Below are positions 23,462-36,800 of a stretch of 64,000 nt of DNA, one piece after another. The notes beneath the pieces were generated by a model. It had not been told where the DNA came from and searched no databases. It worked only from the letters and a program-made list of their open reading frames with translations. Position numbers and translations under genes: made by a program. This DNA is from Sardina pilchardus (taxonomy: Eukaryota > Chordata > Actinopteri > Clupeiformes > Clupeidae): assembly GCF_963854185.1 (NCBI RefSeq), contig NC_085003.1:7635173-7699172 (forward strand), read 5' to 3'. Each line of letters opens with the position of its first letter. Within the stretch, counting starts at the first letter, position 1.

Positions 23462-24593
23462 AAAGAGGTGACTGTTTCCTGTTCTCTCGGAGACAGCACT
23501 CTCCTGTCTCATGTGCTGGCTGGCCTTGTTTTAGATAAAGTGCAGCTTTTCTGACACGGTGAGGAGGGGTGAAATAGTTCTGCAACCCGGAATGGGAGTG
23601 AGGGGGCTGTGGGATTGTGGTTACAGTGAGGTCTTTGACTCATACACTCCCTCTCTCTCTCTTTCTCTCTCTCTCTCAAATAGATGGACTCTGAAATATT
23701 TCTTCCTTCGCAGGCGCTGCGCGTAACTTGACATATTGCCTTAATAAACTTGGCACATCAGGGGGTAAAGGGTTTATTGCATAGACGACATGCTAACAAA
23801 CGCCCTGCGGGTGTAAGTACCTCTCCAAACCGCCATAATACTGCACGTTCAACCCTGCATTTATACTGCAGCAAAGTGTGATTCTGCCCTTATTCTTCTT
23901 TTGGCAACTGCTCTCTCCCTGCACCATGGTGAGAGAGACTTTGTTGTCTCCAAAACAAGCAAACACCAACAGCTTGCAACGGTGCCAATGAAATTATGGT
24001 GCAGATCCATACTATAAAGCCAAACCACAATCACCCAAAACCATGATTACCTGGGCTAAAATGGTGGACATAAATACGAGCAGAAATGGGACCTTGTTTT
24101 CCACACACTGAGTCCGAGGTCCTGCTAGGTTGCTCGTTACTGGTGGGCTGACCTGCACTGTTTTCCATTACCTCATGACGTTACAAACAGCAGAGGTATT
24201 CACCCCCTGCCAAATACACCACGGTGCACAAGAATCCACAGTCCCCCCAACTCTGGTGATTGAAACTAACTATGGCAGCACTGCTTTTGCATTTCACTGT
24301 TTCTACCTTAAAAGGCACCAGTATTGAGGAATAAGATCACCTCTGTGGGTATAGGTGCTCGATGTAAGACAGCCTTTGTTTGGCCCCAATGACTTAATGA
24401 TGTGTGGGGCTACTCCCATGACAAAAGCAAGTGAACTCCATCAAAACGAAAGCTGACAAAGATATCCATCCTTGCTCCGGCCCTTTGTCCCTCCTGTCTG
24501 TGAGGTGGGTCCACTGAGCATGACAGCATTGTGTGCTCTCCACCCCAGCTGCTCTGGCTAGCTGTCTCAGTCTCACCTACAGAAGGTCTTTAA

Positions 24594-24645
<52 letters not shown>

Positions 24646-27600
24646 GGGGGTTGGAGGGGGGACATATTGTGGAGCCATGTAGCATATGGCATCCCCGCTC
24701 ACTCTCCCCACCCACCCAAACACTCCCGTCGCCAGGTGTGTCTCCGCACATACTGTAGGCTGTTTTGAAGTGGAGGTCGTCTCCCCACTCCGCCAAAGGC
24801 CCACAACAGCCATCTATTCTTTTCTTCCAGCTCATTAAAACAGATGAGGGCCGCTAACAGGATGGAGAGGGCTGCTCCCCCCTCCCCATGCTTTATTCAT
24901 ACAGTACATGAAAAATGAATGTGTGCCTACACATACATCTGGCCATGTTCAGCCTTTGTGGCTGGGTATGAATGAATATCTGTGGTAATTTGTGTGTGTG
25001 TGTGTGTGTGTGTCTGTGTCTGTGTCAATGTGTGTGTGTGTGTGTGTCTCTGCTACGAAATGCATTATTCATTTCTCCAATCACAGCCTAAGGGGGGGGC
25101 ACCAGCTGTAAATCTCTGAAGACCAGACGGGCTGAGTCCTCACTGCACAGTGTGTCACCCATCAATCATGGTGACAGGCACACTCAAGCTACAACAATAA
25201 AACTGACAGCGTTATTGGCAACACATTTCAACCCAACTCATGTCTGCATTTGACTCGAGGTGATCTATGTGTGGCGCGCTCATTTTGCCAACCCACATAG
25301 AGAACATACCCTAACCGGCCCATCTCGGGTGAGTGTCGACTTCAGTTGAGTTCCCGCTCTTTCGCCACTCCCAGACCCCCCTCACAGGATATTAACTTTC
25401 TCCGCCGCTTTCATTTCCTGCTGAAGATGGCCTTTCATGCGCTCCTATCCCCTTTCAGCCCTGCTGTCACCATAACCTTTTCAAACCTGGAATCCCCTCG
25501 TTTGGGCTGTGCACCACATGCTTCCCCCTCAAGCATCCCTAGACCCACATAGACCCATAGGCACTCATGCGCACACATACGCGTGCCTATTGGCCAAGTG
25601 CACGACTAAGTGCACGCGAGGAGAGAGCTTTCACAGACGTAAATAGCACCCTGTGGAAACGGCCCCCCTCCGGTCCCCCATGGACGCATTCTAAGCTTTT
25701 AGTGTTCCTGTACGTGCAGGTACGCAAACAGCAAACAGACACAAACAAAACACACACACACACACATACACACACAAACGCAAGCACACTCGTCATCTCC
25801 CCGGCCTCCCTAAGCACCAGGGCCAGCCAGCCACCTTCCGTCTGCACATCTCATCTGCTGTCTGAGAGGAAGCTGTCCGGCCCGGGAAAGCAATACAGGT
25901 AGGGACGTTACATAACAGTCTCACTCGCCTGCCATCACTCCCGTCGCTCCCTCTCTGCAGGGTCCCTAGGGGTCAAAGGTCATGAGCACTGTGTACCATG
26001 GCACACACAGCACCGACCGCAGAGAGAGCCTGTGGCTCGGGGCCGTTTGGCTGTCGGAGCCTCGGTGTAACGGGAGATGGAAGGCCATTACGTGCTCCCC
26101 TCTCCCTCGATGGATCAGCACATGCACCATTTATCATCTGCCTAAGCCTCGCTGCTCTGGACCCCTTCGCAAAGTGACAGCTTTCCCTGGCTCGAGTTAA
26201 GTTCCGCGGTCTAAGCAAAATTGTGCTGCGATCTTCAAAGTGCAATTCTAAATGTGAAATGTTGACAAGCGGGGGGGGAGAGGAGATTTTGTTTGTTGTT
26301 GTCTTCGAGATGTGCCATGGAAAGATGGTCTTGTTTTAGACCAGTGGTCAGAGTAGAAAACTCTACTGCCATCCGCCACCCCCCATTCACCCCCCCTCCC
26401 TGCTAGTAGTAGATTAGTGGCTACCTCTGCTGCGGTGGTAGGACACTTCAAGGAAAGCTCTGTCTCTGAGATAGCGCAGGAATGCAGCGGGATTAGTGAG
26501 TCATTTCTGCTGAACTAACAAACTCTGGCAGGAGAGGCCGTGGAAAGTTTTTCAATAGTTATCACAGAGCAACATGAGCCAACAACAACACCACCACCAT
26601 AAACCTCAGCGGCACAGGCACAAAACACAACGCAGACAAAAAAAAAAGGCTAGCCAGAGGTTGACTCTTGACAACCAACACAATCCTCTTCCAAAAACTT
26701 TACACGTCGTGCCAAGCCGAATCACCAAAAGATCACAAACGCAAAAAAAAAAAAATTCCATTAGCGCACACACCTCCTCTTGCTAAATCAACGCTCGGGT
26801 ATTTTTAGATGGCTTATCCAATGGTCACACTCCCCATCAGCCAGCTGCTAAAAAGATGGATAGGAGCGTGGCTCTGGCCCCGCGCCCAGAAACACAAAAC
26901 AGTCTGACGTCGTACACATAAGCAAGAGGAGAGGAAGCACTTAGTGCGCGCCACCAGCAACGCTATCTGCTCGCCTGGAAACACGCAGTCATTTAAACCG
27001 ACATTTAACTCAGTACCCAAACAAAGTGGGGCCCCTCTGGAGGATGTTCACTTGTGATAGGATCATAACATGGGCCATAAAACATTCATGTTGGCATAGA
27101 GACACGCCGCTTATCCTACATGGTCCCACAACCACAACAGCACCAGAGGGCGAGACCACCATTAATATTGTATGTGTATGCTAGAGTGTGAGTTTATTTA
27201 TACTGAGGGGGGTCTCTAAATATCTGAGAGTGCTGAAATACATCATTCTTGTGTATGCATTGCATCGGTGTGTATATATGTGTGTGTGTGTGTGTGCGCG
27301 TGTGTGTGTGTGTTCAACTGTTTGTGTTAAAGGAGTATAAACAAATCTGTGACAGAACAGAGGTGGTATGACCATCAAATGTCTCTAAACCTGATTTAAC
27401 ACTTTCAGAGATGTGTTTCCTATACCATGCAGTGGTGCATGATGATAGAATGACCTCATCCACAGGGCTTTGCCATGTCAAAATGATATAAGTATTTGTT
27501 TTGCTCTTCGCAACAAGACCAGGTGTGAACACCTCCAATGTGTGCCAATCGTGGAAAGAAGCCCAGTGAATGAGGCCGGAGAGGTCATGGGAGTGTTCAA

Positions 27601-28750
27601 CCTGACAGACATTTCTGAACACCACAGAGGACGTCAGCAGTCAACTGAGCCTTCCCCTGGCATATGTCACACATGGAAAGTTCTCCTCCCGCTGCCAGAC
27701 TGGGTGCAGGGGTCAAATTCTGCCGCACGTGGGAATACTTTCACTGCAGCTAAAGGTAGACTGGTGGGCTGTCTGGACCAATTACACAGCTGCGGAGGAA
27801 GGTCAAAAAAATAACAAAGTTGGACCCAGGCACGTTTCTCTCTGAAATGCATTCGTGATTGAATGGCCCAACAGGTGCTACAGTATATGTGAAGTGTGAG
27901 TCCTACCAAAGATGAAGCATCACTCAATCCAGTCACTGACAGATTCAGACTAGCCACTGACAACTGAGAAATCCCAACGCCATATCTCTAGTGCATGACA
28001 CACCAGATTGGTATAAAGCTGTACATAATGTGCTGCTTTATAAGGTTACACACAGCTGTAAATCATCATCGTCTCCAAAGGTAGCAGACATGTGGTATTG
28101 GCATTTGCAAATTCATGGCCCTATTTGTAGTCCACCTTGGAGATTCATTGACCTTTATCACATGTGCATGTCATTCAGGTCATAAAGCGGTATCAATAGC
28201 GCCATGAATGTTGGCTTACATTATCTGCGTTTCTTACGCGCGAAGCCACTAGGGAGAGAGCGCGCGTGTTGTCGGCATTCTAACGGCCCCAAGGGAGCAC
28301 TGAACATAAGAGGGAATCCCAACAAGAGAGGAGCTATTTTTCAGCCAAGCACTCAGTGAGACATCTGATAAGGTGCTATATTGATTTCTGGAGATCAAAT
28401 GCCCTGGGAAGACAATGTTATAAGCTGTTTAATCAACTGTAGCCCAGTGACTGAGCAAATTATCTTACCTCTCGCCCGGAGTGTCTTTCAATGGCTTTTT
28501 TCACCTTGCCATATGTCCCTCTTCCCAGAGTCTCCAGCAACTCGTAACGATGTTTCAGGTTGTGTTTGTGGTGATGTTTCTTGACGCCCGAACTTCTCCT
28601 GCCGTCACCCGTTGTGGGTGTTTCTGGCACCGGGTGGCCGGCAGGTGATGTTGCGGGCGATTCGCCCCCTCCGGTTTTCCCCATTAAGGACCGAACAGGT
28701 TCAGCCTCAGTACGAGAGACGCTTCGAGGTGATGCACAACCCGATTCCAT
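12759..28750 (-). CDS. nuak1: NUAK family kinase 1 (AMPK-related, ARK5), complete
   Basis: A serine/threonine kinase activated by LKB1 that acts on adhesion, metabolism and myosin phosphatase. Seven coding exons read on the minus strand: 28750-28469, 21784-21664, 18085-17934, 16101-16036, 15551-15432, 14139-14007 and 13807-12759. Frames join cleanly to 640 residues (human 661). Visible motifs are the glycine loop 76-83, VAIK with K98, HRD 190-192, DFG 210-212, the activation-loop Thr225 in LQTFCGSP, and SPE 234-236. The tail has three GILK motifs at 399, 459 and 505, known in NUAK1 to bind PP1-beta/MYPT1, and an ESGYYS element near 468, described as a beta-TrCP degron. Kinase-domain residues such as ENKDKIVI and DEQDMVHI favour NUAK1 over NUAK2. 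Which fish duplicate (a or b) is not resolved. The start is the ATG at 28750; the frame upstream of it looks non-coding. Confidence 0.96.
16640..16810. repeat. Compound CA/CT minisatellite, about 80-bp unit twice
   Basis: The block beginning TCTCTCTCTACTCACACACA is found at 16661 and again at 16741, each followed by a matching CA/CT-rich stretch. It lies in nuak1 intron 3. Confidence 0.8.
17018..17202. repeat. Long compound (GT)n microsatellite in nuak1 intron 3
   Basis: About 185 bp of GT with TA, GTAT and GTTT interruptions. Apparent open frames here are poly Cys-Val or His-Thr artefacts. Confidence 0.92.
17769..17831. repeat. (CT)n microsatellite, about 63 bp
   Basis: Pure CT on the plus strand, GA on the nuak1 transcript, about 100 bp downstream of the exon 3 donor. 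Confidence 0.93.
23393..23458. repeat. (GT)n microsatellite, about 66 bp
   Basis: Uninterrupted GT dinucleotides, preceded by a poly-G run at about 23370-23381. Confidence 0.94.
24597..24644. repeat. (GT)n microsatellite, about 48 bp
   Basis: Uninterrupted GT dinucleotides followed by a G-rich stretch, in nuak1 intron 1. Confidence 0.93.
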
Positions 28751-29750
28751 TTTCAGGAAAGCTAATACTAATTCTTTCCCAACGTTATAGGCAAATATCG
28801 ATAATATAATACTAAGAGGCCTAGTAATAGTCTTAATAAATAAATAAATAACCAAGAAAATGATTAATTATAATTAACATCTAAAATCTAAGATTGTCTA
28901 TGGATCACTCGCATTTGTTATATCTATTAGCCAAGGAGTCTAATCTACATAGCCGGCTATCACAATTAAAAAATGACTCGACTAATTAATGAATTAAATA
29001 GGCTATACCATTATAAAGTGAACGTATATTTCATGAGTTGGCTATAAACTGATCGGTCAAATATATTTTACATTGCATATTATAAGTGTCTAATTTTAAG
29101 TAGCTAGCAATGACAAAAACCAAGAATGCGACTTGATGTTGCCAGTGGCACCATTTAGCCTACGTTCGATGTTAAACAAATCCCTTTCAGGTAGGTAGCC
29201 TATGCCACTTAACAGCACCTCTCACTATTGTCATTCGAAACAATACATCAATTCTCAACACATATTACATCGAGCTATCTTTCTCTTTCGTTTTGCGTAA
29301 ACTGGCATGATCTGCCAGTTTTCTTTTGTTAATAAGGGCGCTGCATATCCTATAATAATGTACCGTGAAATACAGCCAATATCTCAAAGTCACAGCTAAA
29401 AACCTCAACCGTCATTGCCTCCCGAGAAAGCAGCGACGAAGCCGGCGTTCTGGATGTAGATGACCCTCATTTTGTCCAAAGCCCAGGTGTAACGTCAGTC
29501 ATCTGGACTCTGTCTCTGCTGCGAGTGATCCATGCCCAAATCGATGTCAGACGCGTGTTGTGATCGGATTGAAAGCGCTCAGACGTTCTGGGTATTGCCA
29601 TGTTCATCCTACTCCCCTTCTCGCGTGCCCTGTTCGTCTCTCTTTCCTCTAGCCTTCTGTAATCTCGAAAGGAGAGTATGAAGAATGTGAGATGGTCGAG
29701 GCGGAGGCGGAGTTTAAAAATCCTTCTCTCTTTCCCTTTGTACTCTCTGT
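28751..29750 (-). promoter_or_regulatory. nuak1: nuak1 5' UTR and probable promoter region
   Basis: Upstream of the start codon on the minus strand. At about 29698-29722 the minus strand reads TTTTTAAACTCCGCCTCCGCC, a TTTAAA-type AT box beside GC-box-like repeats, which could mark a core promoter. The transcription start is not determinable from sequence alone. Confidence 0.35.
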
Positions 29751-29899
29751 CTTGCTCACTCGCTGATTTTTGGACTGCGGCTCAAGATAACAGGACAGAG
29801 GCAACAAAGGCGAGTCAAAAAACAGACTGCATGTGACAGAAAAGATCACAAAGCAACTCGTGTATTCCCATAACACCTCATTCTGCACTCATTCAGTAT

Positions 29900-32800
29900 G
29901 GTTAGTCTAGCCTATGTCATAACGCGCATAACCCAGCTTGTGTCATTGCAGCCTACAGGGTAGACAACATACTGCACCTTCACACCCCGTTTGCACTTTT
30001 GCAAGGAGAATGTGAATCCTGTTGTTTTAAACATTGAAATCTTTCAATGTTTAGCTTGTCCTCGAGTCCACTCATCATATGGTAGTCTGTAGAATTGAGT
30101 ACATGTGTATTGTGTATCCTGTAATGTAATAGTGTTTTCTGCAGTCTTTGATTCAATGAATGCATCCAACACAGGTAATGCCAAGATCAGAAAGATGCAT
30201 TGCACATTGCACTTGGATCAACAGCACGGAAAGTGGAATAGGTCTAATTTGTTTCCCTGACTGGACCTAATAACTCTGCAGTGAATGCAAAGAATCTTCC
30301 CATAGTGATTCTCAAGTGCTTCCAGACATTATGAAAAACATGACCTGGAGACGTTTGTTTCTGAGAGTCAGTTTTTGTTTTCCTTTGTTTGCTCCTGTTT
30401 TGGTTCGGTAGAGTAATTCATCCTCTGATTGGAGAGAGGAAGTTTATGTCAAACAGAATCCGATTAGCGCAAACCAGCCCTGTTTGATCTTGATAGCACT
30501 AGGAATGCAGTGCATTTTGTGTTTTTGTATTCAATAGAGAATCATGCACACTGAAATAGTAACAGAGTATCCTAGAGATTTGCATCTGAGACAATGCTTG
30601 GCCTTATTTGCACCCTGGCAAGGAAACAAAAATCTTATGTGATCTACTGCCTCCTAGTGACATGTACTGGGCCTGCAGTCGTTCCCTGCCAAACTCGCCT
30701 GCAGAAGACAGCCAAGATCATCCAAGGACTTCTGCAATGTATTTTTTTTCCCAGTTGAAGTAAACGCTTCATTCAAGTGCTGCAATCAGCATGCAATCAA
30801 TGATTTGATTCTCTGTCTGTCAGAGGCGCCTTGCCTTGTGTTGTAGCCTACAGAGGGGTAGTGGAGAATACTTATCTTCTAAAATGTGATTAGTAATAAT
30901 ACATTTGAATTAGTGTTCCACAAGCATAGTTGTCATCATTATAACAGTCTAAACTCTACATAACAGTGGAACATAACCATTAGTTTTTCCCCCACACATC
31001 ATCACTGGACTTATATGACTCATTTTGAGGGTTGTGATAGGGCATGTAATATGTGTAGCTGCAGCATACCAGTAAACATGCTGTAACTGGATTGCTACAT
31101 GCTCTATCCATAAATAGTGCACAAAGTCCAACATGAAGCCTCAAGCCTGGATGATAATAGCGTAGTGATAGTGGTTGCCGCGGGCTGTGTGTCTGCCGAC
31201 ATGTCTCTGAACATTCTATTAATGTTTTATGAGCTTGCATCTTTTGATGTAACCCCTATCGACTCTGTGACCTAATGACTATGCAGCACTAAATTTGGCA
31301 CTCCCATAAATTTGGCTGTGTGTATACTGTGCAGTGCCAAGATGATTAGCACCTTTCCAACAGGCCCCTGTGTTAGTGAGCGTATGGCTTCCATTCCTAT
31401 TGTCAGGGTAAGGACCTCGAGCTATCCAGCATCAACAGAGGCCAGGAAGTTCTAACAGGGGGACTTTGGGAAGCACCTGGAAAGAGACGCGATAGTTACA
31501 CAAATGGACAGTGATGACACTTTGCCTGGACTCTACTGTCTCCCTGGAGATTATCTCTACTACTTGTATTTGCATATTAGGCCTGTTTTGGTCAGAATCA
31601 CTTTGCAAGTTGCCAAGCAGCTGTAGTTGTATTTGTGGGAGCCAGAACACAATAATATCTGTTGGTCTCTGATATACTGTTTGTATCTTCTGAAAAAAAG
31701 AGTGTGAATAAATGTTTGAAAGCATAAAATATCCTGTCTGTTTTCTTTCCACCCTGGTACACTGAGCTGGCAATGCTACTCAAAATACATACATTTATTT
31801 CCATAAACCCAATGGTAAATCTTCCCTTCTGAGCGAGAAAATACATCTTTCTTAGTTCTTCGAAATAGCCCGCAACAAAAGTTATGAAACTATTATAAGG
31901 GAAAACATGCATATTTCTTTTCCTGTGTGCATAGCTGTGTCATAAAATTGTGAGATAAACATAACTCCTAAGCTTTGAACTAGGATTTCCTGGAAAACTC
32001 AGGTATTCAGTTGCCTAGAGACATCTGGCTGAATCTACCCTACAAGTATTTCAAGATCTGCACAACTATCAAAATCTTAATGTAGATATGCACCACAGAT
32101 GAAGAGAATATTTTCACAATAAAACAAAATGATAGATAGTATCAGATACTGAGGAGCTGGCAGCATCTCCTCTGCCCCAAGAAATCCTTAAAAATAAAAC
32201 ATGTCTGTTTAAGGTAAAATACAAAGTACAAAGACAAGAGCAAAACTGCCAAGTACTTTTAAGAATGTGCCTGAAGATGGATTCTGATACTTATGCATGG
32301 CACAAAGAAGGCCAGGGTTTGTTTAAATGCGGCCTTCCAAGGAGTCGCATCATAAAAATATCTATGCACGCTATGTCACAGGAGCATCATCTTAAATTAC
32401 AAACAGTGTGGGTGAACCAAATGTCCCTGACATGGAAAACAGCACTCAATGCCAGCTGCAGGCCTAAACAGGTTATATGTGGAAAGTGAGTCTATCTCTC
32501 CCTGTCTGTCCCATTGAAGAGCCCTCTCTGTCCCATTGAAGAGATGGGTTGTATCATATGGGGGTCAGATCCTATCAACTGACGTATAGAAATGAAAACA
32601 TTCAAAAGTGTTCATTGCCGATGCATATCGAATGACATTAATGAAGCTGATTTAAAATTCAAACTAAAAAAAATATAATTTGAAAATAACACAGGTGCAT
32701 ATTTCTGCACAGTATAATAAATAATAACAATATTAATGATAATAACTATAATACAAAATGAACATTAAATGTTACAATGTCTATGACTAAAACACTTGCT

Positions 32801-33100
32801 AAGTTTAGATTTTATAACAGGAAATGTGGGAAAGTAGTCCTAGTACATGTAATAGAGTCCTGCAGGATCTGCCATCAGTGTCAATCTATTCTGAATGAAA
32901 TGACAACATTATGTCAACATATGTCAACAAAGGTCAAGTAGGCCTACCCCCTACTCTTATCTACTCCAATCAAAATGTAAACCTAGAATTTAAGCTTTCT
33001 GTCGTTCCCTATACAACTATAATGAGTGGATCAGGTGGGTCCATTCTAGGATGACCTGGTGATTTTATTTTCGAAGCCTAAAAACTCAGAGCTCTGTACA
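29900..33100. other. Intergenic between nuak1 and mov10l1, no gene seen
   Basis: AT-rich single-copy-looking DNA with many stops in all frames. A 22-bp tandem duplication (CTCTGTCCCATTGAAGAG unit) occurs near 32505-32541. No RNA gene or transposon was recognised. Confidence 0.6.
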
Positions 33101-33131
33101 AAGTTAGCGCCCTATACAAACTTATACACTT

Positions 33132-33145
33132 GCGCCCTCTGCTGG
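33132..33145 (-). promoter_or_regulatory. CTCF-type motif between nuak1 and mov10l1
   Basis: The minus strand reads CCAGCAGAGGGCGC, matching every position of the vertebrate CTCF core CCASYAGRKGGCRS. It lies about 400 bp upstream of the predicted mov10l1 first exon end and 4.4 kb upstream of the nuak1 ATG. Confidence 0.6.
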
Positions 33146-33399
33146 TGATTGTCCGGACATTATATTTTACAGTGTTTTGGGCCCAGAAAAGATCACACAG
33201 ACCGACGTAGTGAATCCCCTGATTAAATTGACGTCACTCATCAGCAGATCCCAAGGTCGACACCAGTGACAACGATTGACCAGCATCTCATGTGCAGTAG
33301 ATTATTTTTCTACGTAAAACTGAGTTGAGCGTGGTAACAAATACTGTGCATTACTATTATGTCCATTGGTAACGTACAACTGAACTCTGCGTATTTATT

Positions 33400-33533
33400 T
33401 GATCCATATTGAATCATTTGTGAAGTTTAGGTTGCGAGGATTTTTCTTGAAACGTTTGCCTTAGCACAGTGAAAGCAAGCACGCTAAGCTAAACAGTCTG
33501 CACGTGAGAAAAGTGGGATTCTAGCGTACAAGT
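33400..33533 (+). promoter_or_regulatory. mov10l1: Probable mov10l1 non-coding first exon and proximal promoter
   Basis: A good donor (AGT/GTAAGTT, exon end 33533) pairs with the acceptor before 33871, giving a 5' UTR exon whose start is undefined. No TATA box is evident. Confidence 0.35.
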
Positions 33534-33870
33534 GTAAGTTGTTTATTGGCTGTGTCTTTAACTGAAGTGTTTGTCTAATTTAATGTCATTAATTAACCGT
33601 CATCGGGAGTTGTGTTAATATAGTTTTACGGTCTTCTAGTTACCTTTGGAAGTGTCCTTACCTTAGCTACCACGAGTTAGTTTGACATTAACGTTAGCTG
33701 TTCTACTTGGTAAACTTGGTATAAACTTACACGCACATAAGTCTTGGTTATTGTCTTTACGGCCAAAAACATATGGCTAATACCTGTGGGCCATGCAGGT
33801 AACCTTAGGTTTGCCAAATTTGTTCCTCGTTGATTTGATGGTTGGTCACCTCACCTCTCTCTATCCTAGG

Positions 33871-36800
33871 CATTCCTCTATCATGGCAACAGCCGTGCAA
33901 TTTGTGCTATCCAAACTACTGTGGCCCTTGTGGAGAAGCGCTGAGGGCGACGATGATGAGAAGTTTGGTACAGGTTTGTCTCAACTGAACTGTGCAAACA
34001 GCAGGAGTCCTCCGGCTTGAACGTTCAGAACCATTGCTAATTGCACACTAACTACATCTCACCAAAACCTTAACAATCTGTTTGGTCATAGCAAAATTAA
34101 TTCATTTTAGCTAAACTAAAGTGATTGCACAATACCTGTCATTTGCGCACTCTCTAAGATGTTGTATACGGCCATTTTAAGTCACAGGAGTGATATCCTT
34201 ATCTTTAGGGATTTCATCCTGCATGTTTGGATTGAAATTCATTGCTACACCTTTGCAAAAAGTGAAGGAAACAAAACAACATATCCTTATTTGATTCTGT
34301 AGCTACTGAGGAGATCCAACAGGTGCGTGGAGGTATGGTGACTCGCCTGTGTCAGGATTACGGTCTGATCAATGACACCATCTACTTCACCTCCGGAGAG
34401 GTCCTGGGTGGGGTGCCACTGCGGGCTGGGGATGCCGTCAGCGCCATAGCAGTGCGTGACGGAGTTCGGTGTGGCTGGAGGGCCATCAGGGTGAGTGGAG
34501 TGTGTTTTAGTGGGCAGTGGGTGTTAGGATGTCCATTCTTTTTTAATTGCCTCTTGATTAAACCAGCCAGCCAAGAAGCGAAGGCTGTGGCTAACAGTGT
34601 AAGGATTTGACAGGCTGTGATACTGATGAGCTCATCGATGGCCATCTCTAGATAGATAGATAGATGGATAGATACTTAATGCTGGTCTTTCACCTGTCTC
34701 CCTTCAACCTCAGGTGGAGCGGCAGGCTGACGCATGGGAAGACATGGGAGAAGTGTCGCTGGAGAACGACTTTGAAAAGCTCAGACCACTGGTTGGCACG
34801 GTGACCTCATGTGATCGCGATGGAGGGTTCATCAATCAGACAACCTTTTTTCCACGCGCCGCGTTGTGTGAAGGTTGCTGACTACAATTCTTTTTGCAGT
34901 GCACACACACACATTTTGTAGAAGTTGCGAAAGTTACGTTGGTCACATTTGTCGTATCTGATCTCTTTTGCAGGTTATGAACCAATGAAGGGAGACTGGG
35001 TGCAAGCGCAGTATATCATCAGTCCCACTCACTGGTCCAGTCAGGCTCGTACGGTCTCCCCACTGCGTTATCGTCGCCTCGACCAGGTCAGTCGTCTGTA
35101 GCCCTCAGATTGAGTACTATTCTGTGTGTAGACCTGCTCGTCTGTTCCTCATAAGACCCTGTTTCATTTCCACAGTCTCTGTTAATGTGACAGTAAGAGG
35201 TGTAGTATTAATGGCTGTAGTGGGTGATGCCCACAACCAGTTACTTCACTTTGTCATTTTTGCAGAGTGATATATTTTGAGACTATCGCTCAAACGCTTA
35301 AAAAGGTTGCTGATTGTTACCTTCAGCCCTAGTATATGTCAAGACTAAGCAGTAAACTACATGCAACATCTTTCTCAGAGAGTACGTAGTATCTCCGACA
35401 GTCTCCTTGTTTTTTGGTGTGCTTGTGCCCAGGTGCGTGTGTCCAGTGTGTTCGGGAGCAGCGGTGTGGTGGAGGACAGCGTGTTCTTCAGCCTGGACTC
35501 TCTGCTGCTGCCGGCCCAGTACCGGCCCTGTCCGGGGGACCTGGTCAGCGTGGTGGTGGTGGAGAGCAGTCAGTCCTTCTACTGCTGGAGGGCTCTGTGC
35601 ATGGCCCCGTCTCACAGGTGAGAACGGAGATGCAACCTAGCACCCAAAACCTTGCTCTTAAAACTCTAAACCCAGCTAGAACAGCAAGCTGCCAAGGACA
35701 TCGATACAATATCTAAGAAGCAAATATGATTATATACCGGTCATGATTTTGCTGGATAATGCCATTTGATATATGAATGTAAAATCTGAGCATTGAGATA
35801 GAAGTAATACTGTATGTGTTCAGTGAGCTGAAGTAAAACTACAGATACCTGATTTTCATCAATATTACTGGCTTTCTTTTACCTTTGCTGTCTCTCTCTT
35901 TGGGTGGGACAGTGCAGGGCCTGCGTTGCCCATGCCTGAAGCAGAACTGGAGGCTCTGCTGGAGAACAAAGAAGGCCTGGTGGTCAGTGAGGTCACTGAC
36001 TTTGGACCTCTGCTGATAGGAGAGAGCAAAGAGCTCGTGATATGGATAGAGTGAGTGTTGAATTACTGAATAGTTAACCCACTGGATATTTAATTTGTCT
36101 AGATGGCCCACTCTGAAATGTTTTCATGCTGGTGCGAATTTGAAAACCAAGGACATTTTGTGATATATATATATATATCCTCCTCTGTGCCTTGTTTTAG
36201 GAACAAGGGCTCAGAAGCCCATCAGCTGAAGTGCTGTGATTTTGCTGGCTGGGATTCACAAGAGCAGTTCACCTTCATCCTGGACCCGAGCACTGCTAAC
36301 TCCCTGGACAGCAAGTCGCCCCTCCTGCAGCCCGGCAAAATGTGGACGCTCAACGGCGGGCCCCAGGTGCCGAGCAACCCATACGCGGCCTACATGCGAG
36401 CTCGCGTCCCCGCGCTGGGCAGCATCGGCGGCTACGGGTTCTGCCCAATGCCCGTTCTCCGCGGACAGGAGGCGGAGGACGAAGAGCAGCTGCAGAGAGA
36501 CGAGGTGGACGGAGACGGCGAGGGCACGGACGCCGTGTACAAGGAGCTGCAGCAGGCCGCCAGCCAGAAGAGCGCCACCCGCTCCCTGGAGAGAGACCTG
36601 GAGATCGCACCCGGGCAGAAGGCCTCCGTGACGGTCGGCTGCCGTGGAAAGTGAGTGGTGGTGGTGGTGGTGGTAAAAAGTGAAATGTACATGATGGAAA
36701 TCAGAGATTGAAAATACTTTATTGGCTCTTAATTCAAGCTAGACCTTGCTTTACTGAGTCTTTTGGCAAGCAATTCATCATCCTCAGTTTGTGCACATGA

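Larger units (their letters stand above)
21785..28468 (-). other. nuak1: nuak1 intron 1 (6.7 kb), no internal gene seen
   Basis: No coding exon is recognised. It holds (GT)n at 23393-23458, 24597-24644 and 24990-25050, and a CA/GT run at 27266-27312. A near-consensus CTCF-type motif lies at 27140-27153. Large first introns of kinase genes often hold enhancers, but nothing specific can be assigned. Confidence 0.6.

Noticed and set aside
36236..36683. Alternative plus and minus frames across mov10l1 exon 7
   Set aside because: Arg/Pro-rich shadows caused by GC-rich codons; the real frame continues MOV10L1 through both splice junctions.
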